Shown here one piece after another: positions 1 to 6,755 of a DNA stretch of 9,391 nucleotides. The position numbers and the translations under genes are program-made. The notes beneath the pieces were generated by a model. It searched no databases and was not told where the DNA came from. It saw only the letters and a program-made list of their open reading frames with translations. Source of the DNA: 70-18 sp041691815. Its GTDB lineage: Bacteria > Pseudomonadota > Alphaproteobacteria > Acetobacterales > Acetobacteraceae. How positions within the stretch are numbered: the stretch's first letter is position 1; each line of letters begins with the position of its first letter. Location of the stretch: positions 1-9,391 of the forward strand of contig JBEPTZ010000154.1 in NCBI GenBank assembly GCA_041691815.1, given 5' to 3'.

Positions 1-26
1 CCGGCGTCTCCACCCCTCCGCTGTCG

Positions 27-72
27 CAAGGCGGATAAAAAAGTTCTTTTTTTCAAAAAAGAACTTGCCTTG
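27..72. repeat. Interrupted inverted repeat, possible terminator
   Basis: The inner arms at 41-52 and 55-66 (AAGTTCTTTTTT and AAAAAAGAACTT) are exact reverse complements separated by two bases. A second exact pair, CAAGGC at 27-32 and GCCTTG at 67-72, encloses them, with eight unpaired bases (33-40) on the left side only. As RNA this would make a long, partly A-U stem. It lies upstream of thrC and may end the transcript of a gene left of the window. The T-run is inside the stem rather than after it, so a textbook intrinsic terminator is not shown. It could equally be a dispersed repeat; only this copy is seen here. Confidence 0.6.
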
Positions 73-130
73 CCCACTGGCGTCGCTTGGCCCATCTATC
101 CCCGCTTCATCGGCGGCAGGCTGCGAGGAC

Positions 131-1531
131 ATGCGTTACATCTCGACCCGCGGGCAGGCGCCCGCACTGGATTTCGCCGGCGTGCTGCTGGCCGGGCTGG
201 CCGAGGATGGCGGGCTGTATATGCCCGAGACTTGGCCGTCGTTCTCGGCTGAGGAATTGCGGGCGCTGCGCGGGCTGCCGTATGCGGAACTGGCAGCGCG
301 GGTGATGCGGCCGTTTGTCGGCGAGGCGGTGCCGTTCGAGACGCTGCGGGCGATCTGCCGCGAGGCTTATGCCGGGTTCGGGCACCCTGCGGTGGCGCCG
401 CTGGTGCAGTTGGATACCGATCTGTGGACCCAGGAGTTGTTCCACGGCCCGACGCTCGCCTTCAAGGATATGGCGATGCAGGTGCTGGGCCGGCTGTTCG
501 ATTACGTGCTGACCGCGCAGGGGCGGCGGGTGACGATCGTCGGCGCGACGTCGGGCGATACCGGCTCGGCGGCGATCGAGGCGTGCGCCGGGCGGGAGCG
601 GGTGGATATCGTGATCCTGCATCCGGACGGCCGCACCAGCGAGGTGCAGCGGCGGCAGATGACCACGGTGCGCGCCGCCAATGTGGCCAATATCGCGGTG
701 GCCGGCACCTTCGATGATTGCCAGGACCTGGTGAAGGCGATGTTCGCCGATGCGCCGTTCCGCGCCGAGATGCGGCTTTCGGCGGTGAATTCGATCAACT
801 GGGCGCGGATTGCCGCCCAGGTGCCGTATTATGTGGCCGCCGCGCTGGCGCTGGGGGCGCCGGAGCGCGAGGTGGCGTTTGCGGTGCCAACCGGGAATTT
901 CGGCAATGTGCTGGCGGCCTGGGTGGCCGGCAAGATGGGGCTGCCGATCGCGCGGCTGGCGATTGGCGCCAACCGCAACGACATTCTGACGCGGTTCCTG
1001 GCGGCCAACGACATGAGCGTGCAGGGCGTGGCGCCGAGCCTGTCGCCGAGCATGGATATCCAGGTCAGCTCCAATTTCGAGCGGCTGCTGTTCGAGCTTC
1101 TGGGCCGCGACGGGGCGGCGACGGCGGCGACCATGGCGGCGTTTCGCACCAGCGGGCGGATGCCGGTGCCGGATGCGGCGTGGCGGCTGGCCTCGGCGCA
1201 GTTCGTCGGGCATCGGCTGGACGATGCTGGAACCCTGGCGGAAATCCGCCGGCTGCATGCCGAATGCGGCTACCTGGCCGACCCGCATACCGCGATCGGG
1301 GTGGCCACCGCGCGGGCCTGGGCGGTGAAGGGCGTGCCGATGGTGGCGATGGCCACCGCGCATCCGGCCAAATTCCCCGATGCGATGCAGCAGGCGACCG
1401 GCATCCGCCCCCCCCTGCCGCCGCGGCTCGCGGACCTATATGAGAGAGACGAGATTTTCACCCGCCTGCCCGCCGATCTGGCCGCCATCGAGGCGCAGGT
1501 TCGCGCCACCGCTCTGAGGAATGTTGCATGA
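131..1531 (+). CDS. thrC: Threonine synthase
   Basis: A PLP enzyme of 466 residues that converts O-phospho-L-homoserine to L-threonine and phosphate, the last step of threonine synthesis, in the cytosol. The N-terminal Thr_synth_N signature MRYISTRG sits right at the chosen ATG. HGPTLAFKD follows, with Lys112 as the expected Schiff-base lysine. GATSGDTGS (residues 138-146) and PTGNFGN (253-259) are the family's glycine-rich, phosphate-contacting loops. Length is normal for proteobacterial ThrC. The frame is open further upstream to a TTG at 65, but that extension does not resemble the family and crosses the inverted repeat, so I start at 131. The ribosome site is weak (AGG at 118-120, or GAGG at 125-128, which is too close). 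The stop overlaps the next gene's start in ATGA, suggesting translational coupling. An eight-C run at 1408-1415 lies in the frame without breaking it. Confidence 0.96.
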   Translation: MRYISTRGQAPALDFAGVLLAGLAEDGGLYMPETWPSFSAEELRALRGLPYAELAARVMRPFVGEAVPFETLRAICREAYAGFGHPAVAPLVQLDTDLWTQELFHGPTLAFKDMAMQVLGRLFDYVLTAQGRRVTIVGATSGDTGSAAIEACAGRERVDIVILHPDGRTSEVQRRQMTTVRAANVANIAVAGTFDDCQDLVKAMFADAPFRAEMRLSAVNSINWARIAAQVPYYVAAALALGAPEREVAFAVPTGNFGNVLAAWVAGKMGLPIARLAIGANRNDILTRFLAANDMSVQGVAPSLSPSMDIQVSSNFERLLFELLGRDGAATAATMAAFRTSGRMPVPDAAWRLASAQFVGHRLDDAGTLAEIRRLHAECGYLADPHTAIGVATARAWAVKGVPMVAMATAHPAKFPDAMQQATGIRPPLPPRLADLYERDEIFTRLPADLAAIEAQVRATALRNVA

Positions 1532-2802
1532 CCGACCAGAACGACGCCATCCGCCTCACTCGCCTGCCGTCCGGCCTGACCGTGGTCACCGAGCGGATGG
1601 AGCGGGTGGAGACCGTCTCGCTCGGCGCCTATGTGGCGGCCGGCACCCGGCATGAGACCGAGGCGGAGAACGGGGTTTCGCATTTCCTCGAACACATGGC
1701 GTTCAAGGGCACCGAGCGGCGCAGTGCGGCGGCGATCGCCGAGGAGATCGAGGCGGTGGGCGGGCATATCAACGCCTACACCGCGCGCGAGCAGACCGCG
1801 TATTACGTCAAGGTGCTGAAGGAGGACATGGCGCTCGGTGCTGATATCATCGGCGATATCTACTGCCATTCCAGCTTCGATCCGGAGGAGCTGGAGCGTG
1901 AGCGCGGGGTGATCCTGCAGGAGATCGGCCAGGCCAACGACACGCCGGATGACATCATCTTCGACCATTTCCAGGAGACCGCGTTTCCCGGCCAGCCGAT
2001 GGGCCGCCCGGTGCTGGGCACCGAGGCCGGCATCCGGGCGATGAAGCGCGACACGCTGACCGGCTACATGAAGCGGCACTACACCCAGCAGAACACCGTG
2101 GTGGCGGCGGCCGGCAACCTGGAGCACGACCGGTTTCTCGACCTGGTGCAGAAGCATTTCGCCGACCTGCCGGCGGCCAGCGCGCCGGTGGCGCTGCCGG
2201 GGGTGTATGGCGGCGGCGAATTCCGCGAGACCCGCGATCTGGACCAGGTGCATATCGTGCTGGGGTTTCCGTCGGTCGGCTATTCCGACCCGGAATATTA
2301 CCCGACGCTGCTGCTGTCGACGCTGCTTGGCGGCGGGATGTCGTCAAGGCTGTTCCAGGAGATTCGCGAAAAGCGTGGGCTGGTATATTCGGTGTATTCG
2401 TTTGCCGCACCGCATATGGATTGCGGGCTGTTCGGCATCTATGCCGGCACTGGCGAGAGCGAGGCGGCGGAGTTGATGCCGGTGGCGCTCGATGAATTGC
2501 AGAAGGTGCAGCACACGGTGAACGAGGGCGAACTGGCCCGCGCCCGGGCGCAGGTGAAGGCCAGCCTGCTGATGTCGCTGGAAAGCTCCGGCAGCCGGTG
2601 CGAGCAGTTGGCGCGGCAGATCCAGGTGTTCGGCCGGGTGATCCCGACCGCCGAGACGGTGGGCAAGATCAACGCGGTGACGATCGCCGATATCGAGGCG
2701 GCGGCGGGCACGCTGTTCCGCGCCGCGCCGACGCTGGCGACGATGGGGCCGGCGGATCGGGTGCCGGCGCTTTCGGAGATTGTGGGGCGGTTGGCGGCCT
2801 GA
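1528..2802 (+). CDS. M16 family zinc protease, mitochondrial-processing-peptidase-like
   Basis: A 424-residue M16B-type metallopeptidase. The inverted zinc motif HFLEH occupies residues 52-56 (His52 and His56 as ligands, Glu55 as catalytic base). The matching distal acidic residues are Glu125 and Glu132 in ERERGVILQE; Glu132 is the probable third zinc ligand. The C-terminal half has the typical GGGMSSRLFQEIREKRGLVY segment. Known M16B proteins form clam-shell dimers that degrade peptides or process presequences. The bacterial homologue's substrate is generally unclear and cannot be read here. No signal peptide is visible, so I infer a cytosolic location. A good ribosome site (GAGGAA, 1516-1521) lies inside the end of thrC, six bases before the ATG. 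The ATGA overlap implies one operon with thrC. In many alphaproteobacteria a small acetyltransferase gene follows; none is found here. Confidence 0.94.
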   Translation: MTDQNDAIRLTRLPSGLTVVTERMERVETVSLGAYVAAGTRHETEAENGVSHFLEHMAFKGTERRSAAAIAEEIEAVGGHINAYTAREQTAYYVKVLKEDMALGADIIGDIYCHSSFDPEELERERGVILQEIGQANDTPDDIIFDHFQETAFPGQPMGRPVLGTEAGIRAMKRDTLTGYMKRHYTQQNTVVAAAGNLEHDRFLDLVQKHFADLPAASAPVALPGVYGGGEFRETRDLDQVHIVLGFPSVGYSDPEYYPTLLLSTLLGGGMSSRLFQEIREKRGLVYSVYSFAAPHMDCGLFGIYAGTGESEAAELMPVALDELQKVQHTVNEGELARARAQVKASLLMSLESSGSRCEQLARQIQVFGRVIPTAETVGKINAVTIADIEAAAGTLFRAAPTLATMGPADRVPALSEIVGRLAA

Positions 2803-2840
2803 TTTTCCGGCGGCGGTGGCGGCGTGGGGGGTTCGATAGA

Positions 2841-2864
2841 ACTTGCAATTGCAAGTCAGTCGCA
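2841..2864. promoter_or_regulatory. Palindromic operator-like site, Fur/Mur style
   Basis: ACTTGCAATTGCAAGT (2841-2856) is a perfect 16-bp palindrome. It overlaps a second, imperfect inverted repeat, TGCAAGTCAGTCGCA (2850-2864), in which 10 of 15 positions agree with the reverse complement. Overlapping TGCAA/TTGCA half-sites resemble the operators bound by Fur and Mur metal regulators in alphaproteobacteria. That similarity is from memory, not a scored match. The site lies 39 bases beyond the M16 protease stop and about 35 bases before the ATG of the 46-codon ORF, a suitable place to control a promoter reading right. The regulator's identity is inferred. A different TetR- or MarR-like repressor is possible. 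Confidence 0.4.
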
Positions 2865-2873
2865 TTTACGCTG

Positions 2874-2891
2874 TCCCGGCACCAACCGGGA
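2874..2891 (+). other. Small hairpin before the 46-codon ORF
   Basis: TCCCGG (2874-2879) and CCGGGA (2886-2891) form a six-base GC-rich stem with loop CACCAA, ending seven bases before the ATG at 2899. It is not followed by a T-run, so it is not a typical terminator. It may be a leader structure that limits ribosome access, or chance in GC-rich DNA. Confidence 0.35.
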
Positions 2892-2898
2892 TTCGCAG

Positions 2899-3039
2899 AT
2901 GACCCCTACCCGTATTGTTACCCAGCCGACCGGCATGATTCTGACGCTTGGTGTGGCGCTGCCGCGCAAGGAGGAGGAAGTGCCGCTGGAGGTGCTGTTG
3001 GGGCGGGACGGGCCGCCGACAACAGGTAAGGCGGGGTGA
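2899..3039 (+). CDS. Hypothetical 46-residue ORF, possibly a gene remnant
   Basis: I do not recognise this product. It begins MTPTRIVTQPTG, has a short hydrophobic patch (MILTLGVALP), an acidic/basic stretch (RKEEE) and a Gly/Pro-rich end. No metal-binding cysteines, transmembrane helix or known domain are visible. The frame is open further upstream (from about 2824), but a start there would run through the operator-like palindrome and hairpin. The ATG at 2899 has only a poor ribosome site. Support for it being real is its position just downstream of a Fur/Mur-like operator. Evidence against is the weak initiation signal and the lack of any family resemblance. It may be the 5' stub of a longer gene cut off when the DNA to its right was acquired. 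Confidence 0.28.
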   Translation: MTPTRIVTQPTGMILTLGVALPRKEEEVPLEVLLGRDGPPTTGKAG

Positions 3040-3304
3040 TGGGGCAAGGAAGCAGTCGAGCTACGTTGAGCTCTTGATATTTCCGCGGTTCGAGGCCGGT
3101 GGAAGGCCACCCTTCGCCTGAGCGTCTCGAACGTCCCATAATGGCCCATCCCCAACACCAAGTGCGTTCGCTGGATTGCTCTACCCCAGACATTTCAAGC
3201 CGACCGACTTGGCCGCGCGCCAGTTTCGTGCAAATGTGCATTAATCGTCGATGAAGGCTGACAGTAAAATCTCGCAAATCCGATACGCTAAGTGAGGAAG
3301 TCCA
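3040..3304. other. Gene-free leader of the foreign segment, with nested hairpin
   Basis: I find no credible gene here on either strand. GC content falls from left to right, approaching that of the nuclease gene that follows. GTTCGAG (3088-3094) and CTCGAAC (3126-3132) are exact complements enclosing a second stem, GGTGG/CCACC (3098-3102 and 3107-3111) with loop AAGG. This could be a structured leader or the edge of an inserted element. The promoter for the downstream nuclease should lie here, but I could not identify -35/-10 boxes with any confidence. No tRNA or clear attachment-site repeat is visible. Confidence 0.4.
3294..3300 (+). promoter_or_regulatory. Ribosome binding site that fixes a TTG start
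   Basis: GAGGAAG lies four bases before TTG at 3305 (seven from the GAGG core). An in-frame TGA at 3293-3295 overlaps it, so the coding frame cannot begin further upstream. The next in-frame ATG is codon 61, which would remove the conserved PIYQRHYVW segment. Together these select TTG as the start. Confidence 0.8.
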
Positions 3305-5230
3305 TTGAAAGCAGGTCCCGCTATTGTCGGCCAAGTTCTACAGAACCGATGGCGCTTTTGCGTGCCAATTTACCAGAGACACTATGTCTGGAACAAGGGA
3401 AAGCAGTGGGAGCCGTTCTGGGCGGACATCCGAACGAAAGCGATTGAACGGTTGGAGGGCCGCGACCGCCGCTTTTCACATTTCATGGGCGCCTTGGTGC
3501 TGGAATCGCGCGGTGCTTTTTCCGCAAAGCGTGTCCCATCCTTCCAGGTCGTGGACGGGCAGCAGCGTCTAACGACTTTTCAACTCTTTCTTGCGGCCGC
3601 GCGCGACTACGCCGTCTCCTCGAAGTTCGATGCGACGGCTTCGAATATTGACAGTTATCTCTATAACGACAAATTATATTTGATGGAAGAGCCAGATATC
3701 GAGAAATTTAAGGTTTGGCTCACGCAGTATGATCGGCCTCTATTCATCGACATCCTCACTTTGGGGCGCGACAAGCTTCGGGTTAAATATCCTGACTGGT
3801 TCTACAAGAGCCAAGATAAAGTTTACACATACAGCTACGTCCCAAAACTTATGCTTGCCTATGGTTATTTCTTCGAAAAAATAAGACATGCGGTGGAAAC
3901 GAATGACCTGGAGAGCGAATTCATCGACGCATCGGAGGAGGTGGACAGTGGGCATCCGAACGAAAGAAAGCTTGATGCGATCTGGCAGGCGCTCGTCGAG
4001 GAGTTCAAGGTCGTCGAAATCGTGCTCGAAGACGGCGACGATGCCCAGGTGATCTTTGAGACACTGAACGAGCGAGGCGAGCCGCTTTTGGCCGCCGACC
4101 TCGTCCGCAATAACATCTTTCAGCGCGCAGATGCCCGGACAAAGCCGGGCGGACCGACGGCAGAGAAGCTGTTTGATCTGCATTGGAAGCCATTTGAGGA
4201 TCGATTCTGGGAGGTCGAGGAGAAGCAGGGGAGATTTAAGAAACCCCGGCTTGAGTTTTTCCTCGCCAATTTCATTGCCGGGCAGATCGCGAGCGAGGTC
4301 AATCTCTCGAAGTTGTTTAGCGAATACAAGGCATTCGTCCGTAGCCGGGCGTATCCAACGATCGCCGATGAGTTAATCGAGCTCAGTCGCTATGGCGGGA
4401 TCTATCGCGAACTCATAGAGAGACATAGTGCATCGCCACTCGGTGACTTTGCTCGGAAACTTTTGCCTTGGGATCAGACGACGGTATATCCACTGGTGCT
4501 CCGCTTGTGGGGTGCCGAGGGGTTAGAAACGGCGGATAAAGCGCGGAGCCTCAGTGTCCTTCTCAGCTACATTGTCCGGCGGGCGGCGTGCGGGCTCAAC
4601 AATGCTAACTATAATAAGGTTTTCCTTTCGATCATCGCCAAGCTCGATGCAAGCGACTGGACATCAGAAAGTGTCCAGCGGGCACTTGTGGCTTCAAAAG
4701 CAGACTCGGCGCGATTCCCTGATGATGCAGAGTTTGAGGCCGGACTGACAACCAAGCCGCTCTATTCAGCCATCGGGTCTCGCGTGCGCTTGATTCTCGA
4801 ACTTATCGAAAAAGCCCAGCGGACGCAATTCAGCGACGCTGGCGATGTGGCGCCGGGGCTCACCGTTGAGCATATCCTGCCGCAATCCTGGACGAAGCAT
4901 TGGCGCCTGCCGGACGGGACCGAGGCCCAGGCGATGGAGTTGTGGGTATCATCAACCGAGGATGGATCACGCGCGGGAGTTATCACCCGCCGGGAGCGTT
5001 TGAAGCAGACGATCGGAAATCTCACGCTTCTGACAAAACCGCTGAACAGCGCGGTGAGTAATGGTCCCTTCGAGAAGAAGCAGGACGAGATATCCAAGCA
5101 TACAATGCTTGAATTGAACCGTTCGATCCTGACGGCTTCGGACTGGAATGAGGAAAGAATCATTCAGCGCGGCGCCGAGATGGCTACTCTAGCGAAGATA
5201 GTATGGCCCTACCCTGCGACGATATCGTGA
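3305..5230 (+). CDS. GmrSD-type (DUF262-DUF1524) modification-dependent restriction nuclease
   Basis: A single chain of 641 residues. The N-terminal DUF262 domain (about 1-275) has PIYQRHYVW (21-29), the nucleotide-handling motif DGQQR (84-88) and IFETLNERG (250-258) followed by DLVRNN (265-270). The C-terminal DUF1524 domain (about 500-620) has an HNH-like centre: EHILPQ with His523, then IGNLTLL (570-576) and N-x3-SN-x-PF-x-KK (581-592). In characterised relatives (GmrSD, BrxU, SspE), DUF262 couples NTP hydrolysis to sensing modified DNA and DUF1524 cuts it, restricting phages with modified cytosine or reading host phosphorothioate marks. All core motifs are present, so it looks intact. No BREX, ssp or methyltransferase gene lies beside it, which favours a stand-alone type IV enzyme. 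The modification recognised cannot be read. Codons are far less GC-biased than in the neighbours (about half GC in sampled lines), a sign of transfer. Confidence 0.92.
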   Translation: MKAGPAIVGQVLQNRWRFCVPIYQRHYVWNKGKQWEPFWADIRTKAIERLEGRDRRFSHFMGALVLESRGAFSAKRVPSFQVVDGQQRLTTFQLFLAAARDYAVSSKFDATASNIDSYLYNDKLYLMEEPDIEKFKVWLTQYDRPLFIDILTLGRDKLRVKYPDWFYKSQDKVYTYSYVPKLMLAYGYFFEKIRHAVETNDLESEFIDASEEVDSGHPNERKLDAIWQALVEEFKVVEIVLEDGDDAQVIFETLNERGEPLLAADLVRNNIFQRADARTKPGGPTAEKLFDLHWKPFEDRFWEVEEKQGRFKKPRLEFFLANFIAGQIASEVNLSKLFSEYKAFVRSRAYPTIADELIELSRYGGIYRELIERHSASPLGDFARKLLPWDQTTVYPLVLRLWGAEGLETADKARSLSVLLSYIVRRAACGLNNANYNKVFLSIIAKLDASDWTSESVQRALVASKADSARFPDDAEFEAGLTTKPLYSAIGSRVRLILELIEKAQRTQFSDAGDVAPGLTVEHILPQSWTKHWRLPDGTEAQAMELWVSSTEDGSRAGVITRRERLKQTIGNLTLLTKPLNSAVSNGPFEKKQDEISKHTMLELNRSILTASDWNEERIIQRGAEMATLAKIVWPYPATIS

Positions 5231-5371
5231 GCTAATGTTAGGGGAAGTCGCTCGCAATCATTCGGCCTCGCGCCCGTGCGGTCAGCTTTGGGTCGTCAGT
5301 TGCTGTTCCGCGTGGTACGAAACTCTTGCCTTGTTGCACGATGCAGGCTCCCGGCGAAGCCCCTCCGCCCA
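5231..5371. other. Convergent gap between nuclease and MFS genes
   Basis: These 141 bases separate two genes that end facing each other. I see no gene. No GC-rich stem followed by a T-run appears on either strand, so how the two converging transcripts end is unclear. The right junction of the foreign nuclease segment most probably lies here, since GC-rich host-like codons resume at 5372. No direct repeat shared with 2803-3304 longer than about seven bases was found by eye. Confidence 0.4.
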
Positions 5372-6745
5372 TCACGCCCTGAGCCGCAGCGTGCTCGCCA
5401 CCATGCCGGCCGCCGACGCCGCCACCGCGATGCCGAGCGCCAGCGTCGAGCCGGCGGCCAGCCCGCCCGATTGCGCGGTCAGGCCGAAGGCCAGGGCGAC
5501 TAACGCGCTGCCGGTGGTCTGGCCGACCAGCCTTGCGGTGGCCAGCACGCCGCTGCCGGCGCCGGTGCGCTCGCGCGGGGCGCTTTCGATCAGCAGGCGG
5601 TTGTTGGGGGATTGGAAGAAGCCGAAGCCGAAGCCGCATAGCGCCATGCGCCAGGCGACGTTGGCGTAGCCGGCGTGCTCGGGCAGCAGCATCAGTGAGA
5701 CCAGGCCGGCGGTCATCACCGCCAGGCCGAGGCCGCCGAGGATGCCGGCGGGGTAGCGGTCTGACAGCCGGCCGGCGATCGGGGCGACGATCACCACGAT
5801 GGCCGGCCAGGGGGTCATCAGCAGGCCGGTTTCGATCGGGCTCAGGCCGCCGACGTTCTGGAAGAAGAACGGCAGCGACACGTAGGCGAGGCCCTGGGCG
5901 GTGTACGAGCAGACCGAGGTGGCGACCGAGAGGGCGAAGATCGGCACGCGGAACAGGTCGACCGGCAGCATCGGCGCTGGAAGTGCCAGCTGGCGGCGGA
6001 TGAAGACGATGCCGAAGATGATGCCGCCGGCCAGTTCGGCGGCGACCAGCAGCTGTTGGTCGCCGTGGCCGAGGCCGTCGACGGCGGTGATCAGCAGGCC
6101 GAAGGTGATGGCGTTCAGCACCGCGCTGGCGAGGTCGAAGCGGTGGCCGGAGCGGCTGGTGTTGGGCAGCACGCGCACGGCGATCGCCAGGGCGATGACG
6201 CCGAGCGGGACATTGACGGCGAACAGCCAGTGCCAGTCGGCCACTGCCAGGATCGCCGCGGCGATGGTCGGGCCGAGGGCGGCCGAGGTGGCGACGATCA
6301 GCGCGTTGAGGCCGATGCCGCGGCCGAGCTGGGCGCGCGGGAAGATGAAGCGGATCAGCGCGGTGTTGACGCTCATGATGCCGGCGCCGCCGAAGCCCTG
6401 GATGACGCGGGCGACCACCAGCGCCGGCAGCGAATGGGTGAGCGCGCAGGCGCCGGAGGCCAGGGTGAACAGTGCCAGCCCGACGATATAGACCCGGCGA
6501 TGGCCGATAATGTCGCCGAGCGAGGCCAGCGGCAGCAGCGAGACGGTGACCGCCAGCTGGTAGGCGTTGACCACCCAGATCGAGGAAGCGGGGCTGGTCG
6601 CCATGTCGTGGGCGATGGTGGGCAACGCGATGTTGGCGATGGCGCTGTCCAGTACCGACATCGAGACGGCGATGGCGATGGTGATCATGGCGCGCCAGCG
6701 GGCGGCGGGGGGCAGGCCGTCCAGTGCCGCGGCGTTGCTGCTCAT
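5372..6745 (-). CDS. MFS drug/solute exporter, DHA2 (14-helix) family
   Basis: A 457-residue inner-membrane protein with about 14 hydrophobic segments by eye, as in EmrB/QacA-type proton antiporters. LDSAIANIALP (residues 32-42) in helix 1 matches the DHA2 signature, with membrane-embedded Asp33. GDIIGHRR (77-84) is MFS motif A between helices 2 and 3. R113 with QGFGG (116-120) is motif B in helix 4. Helix 5 has LGPTIAAAI where DHA2 proteins usually show a GP-x-x-GG motif C, so that motif is partly degenerate. The substrate is unknown; export of a toxic compound or dye-like drug is the family norm. The frame is open to a further ATG at 6820, but the added 25 residues are polar and unlike the family, and the ATG at 6745 has a proper ribosome site. 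The gene lies 126 bases after putA on the same strand and may be co-transcribed with it. It converges on the nuclease gene. Confidence 0.9.
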   Translation of the reverse strand: MSSNAAALDGLPPAARWRAMITIAIAVSMSVLDSAIANIALPTIAHDMATSPASSIWVVNAYQLAVTVSLLPLASLGDIIGHRRVYIVGLALFTLASGACALTHSLPALVVARVIQGFGGAGIMSVNTALIRFIFPRAQLGRGIGLNALIVATSAALGPTIAAAILAVADWHWLFAVNVPLGVIALAIAVRVLPNTSRSGHRFDLASAVLNAITFGLLITAVDGLGHGDQQLLVAAELAGGIIFGIVFIRRQLALPAPMLPVDLFRVPIFALSVATSVCSYTAQGLAYVSLPFFFQNVGGLSPIETGLLMTPWPAIVVIVAPIAGRLSDRYPAGILGGLGLAVMTAGLVSLMLLPEHAGYANVAWRMALCGFGFGFFQSPNNRLLIESAPRERTGAGSGVLATARLVGQTTGSALVALAFGLTAQSGGLAAGSTLALGIAVAASAAGMVASTLRLRA

Positions 6746-6751
6746 AGAGGG

Positions 6752-6755
6752 TCCT
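6752..6755 (-). promoter_or_regulatory. Ribosome binding site of the MFS gene
   Basis: AGGA on the minus strand lies six bases before the ATG at 6745. It supports this start over the upstream ATG at 6820, which lacks a comparable site. Confidence 0.6.

Noticed and set aside
65..130. 22-codon N-terminal extension of thrC from TTG at 65
   Set aside because: The family signature begins at the ATG at 131, and the extension begins within the inverted repeat.
107..1363. 418-codon open frame on the - strand opposite thrC
   Set aside because: The product is Arg/His/Gln-rich and domain-free; it is a mirror of the thrC codon bias.
3165..3200. tRNA-like stretch (GATTGCTCTACCCC) considered as an attachment site
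   Set aside because: No cloverleaf can be built around it, and no acceptor stem or T-arm partner is present.
3258..3287. Possible sigma-70 promoter: CTGACA (3258-3263) with GATACG 18 bases on
   Set aside because: The -10 matches only three of six bases, and transcription from it would start at about the ribosome site, leaving no leader.
2918..3334. 138-codon frame on the - strand across the gap before the nuclease gene
   Set aside because: No domain, no ribosome site, crosses the structured leader and runs into the nuclease start. The sequence looks random.
5325..5365. Weak stem around TGCACGATGCA and the adjacent GGCGAAGCC as a terminator between convergent genes
   Set aside because: The stems are only three to four pairs with bulges, and neither strand has a following T-run.
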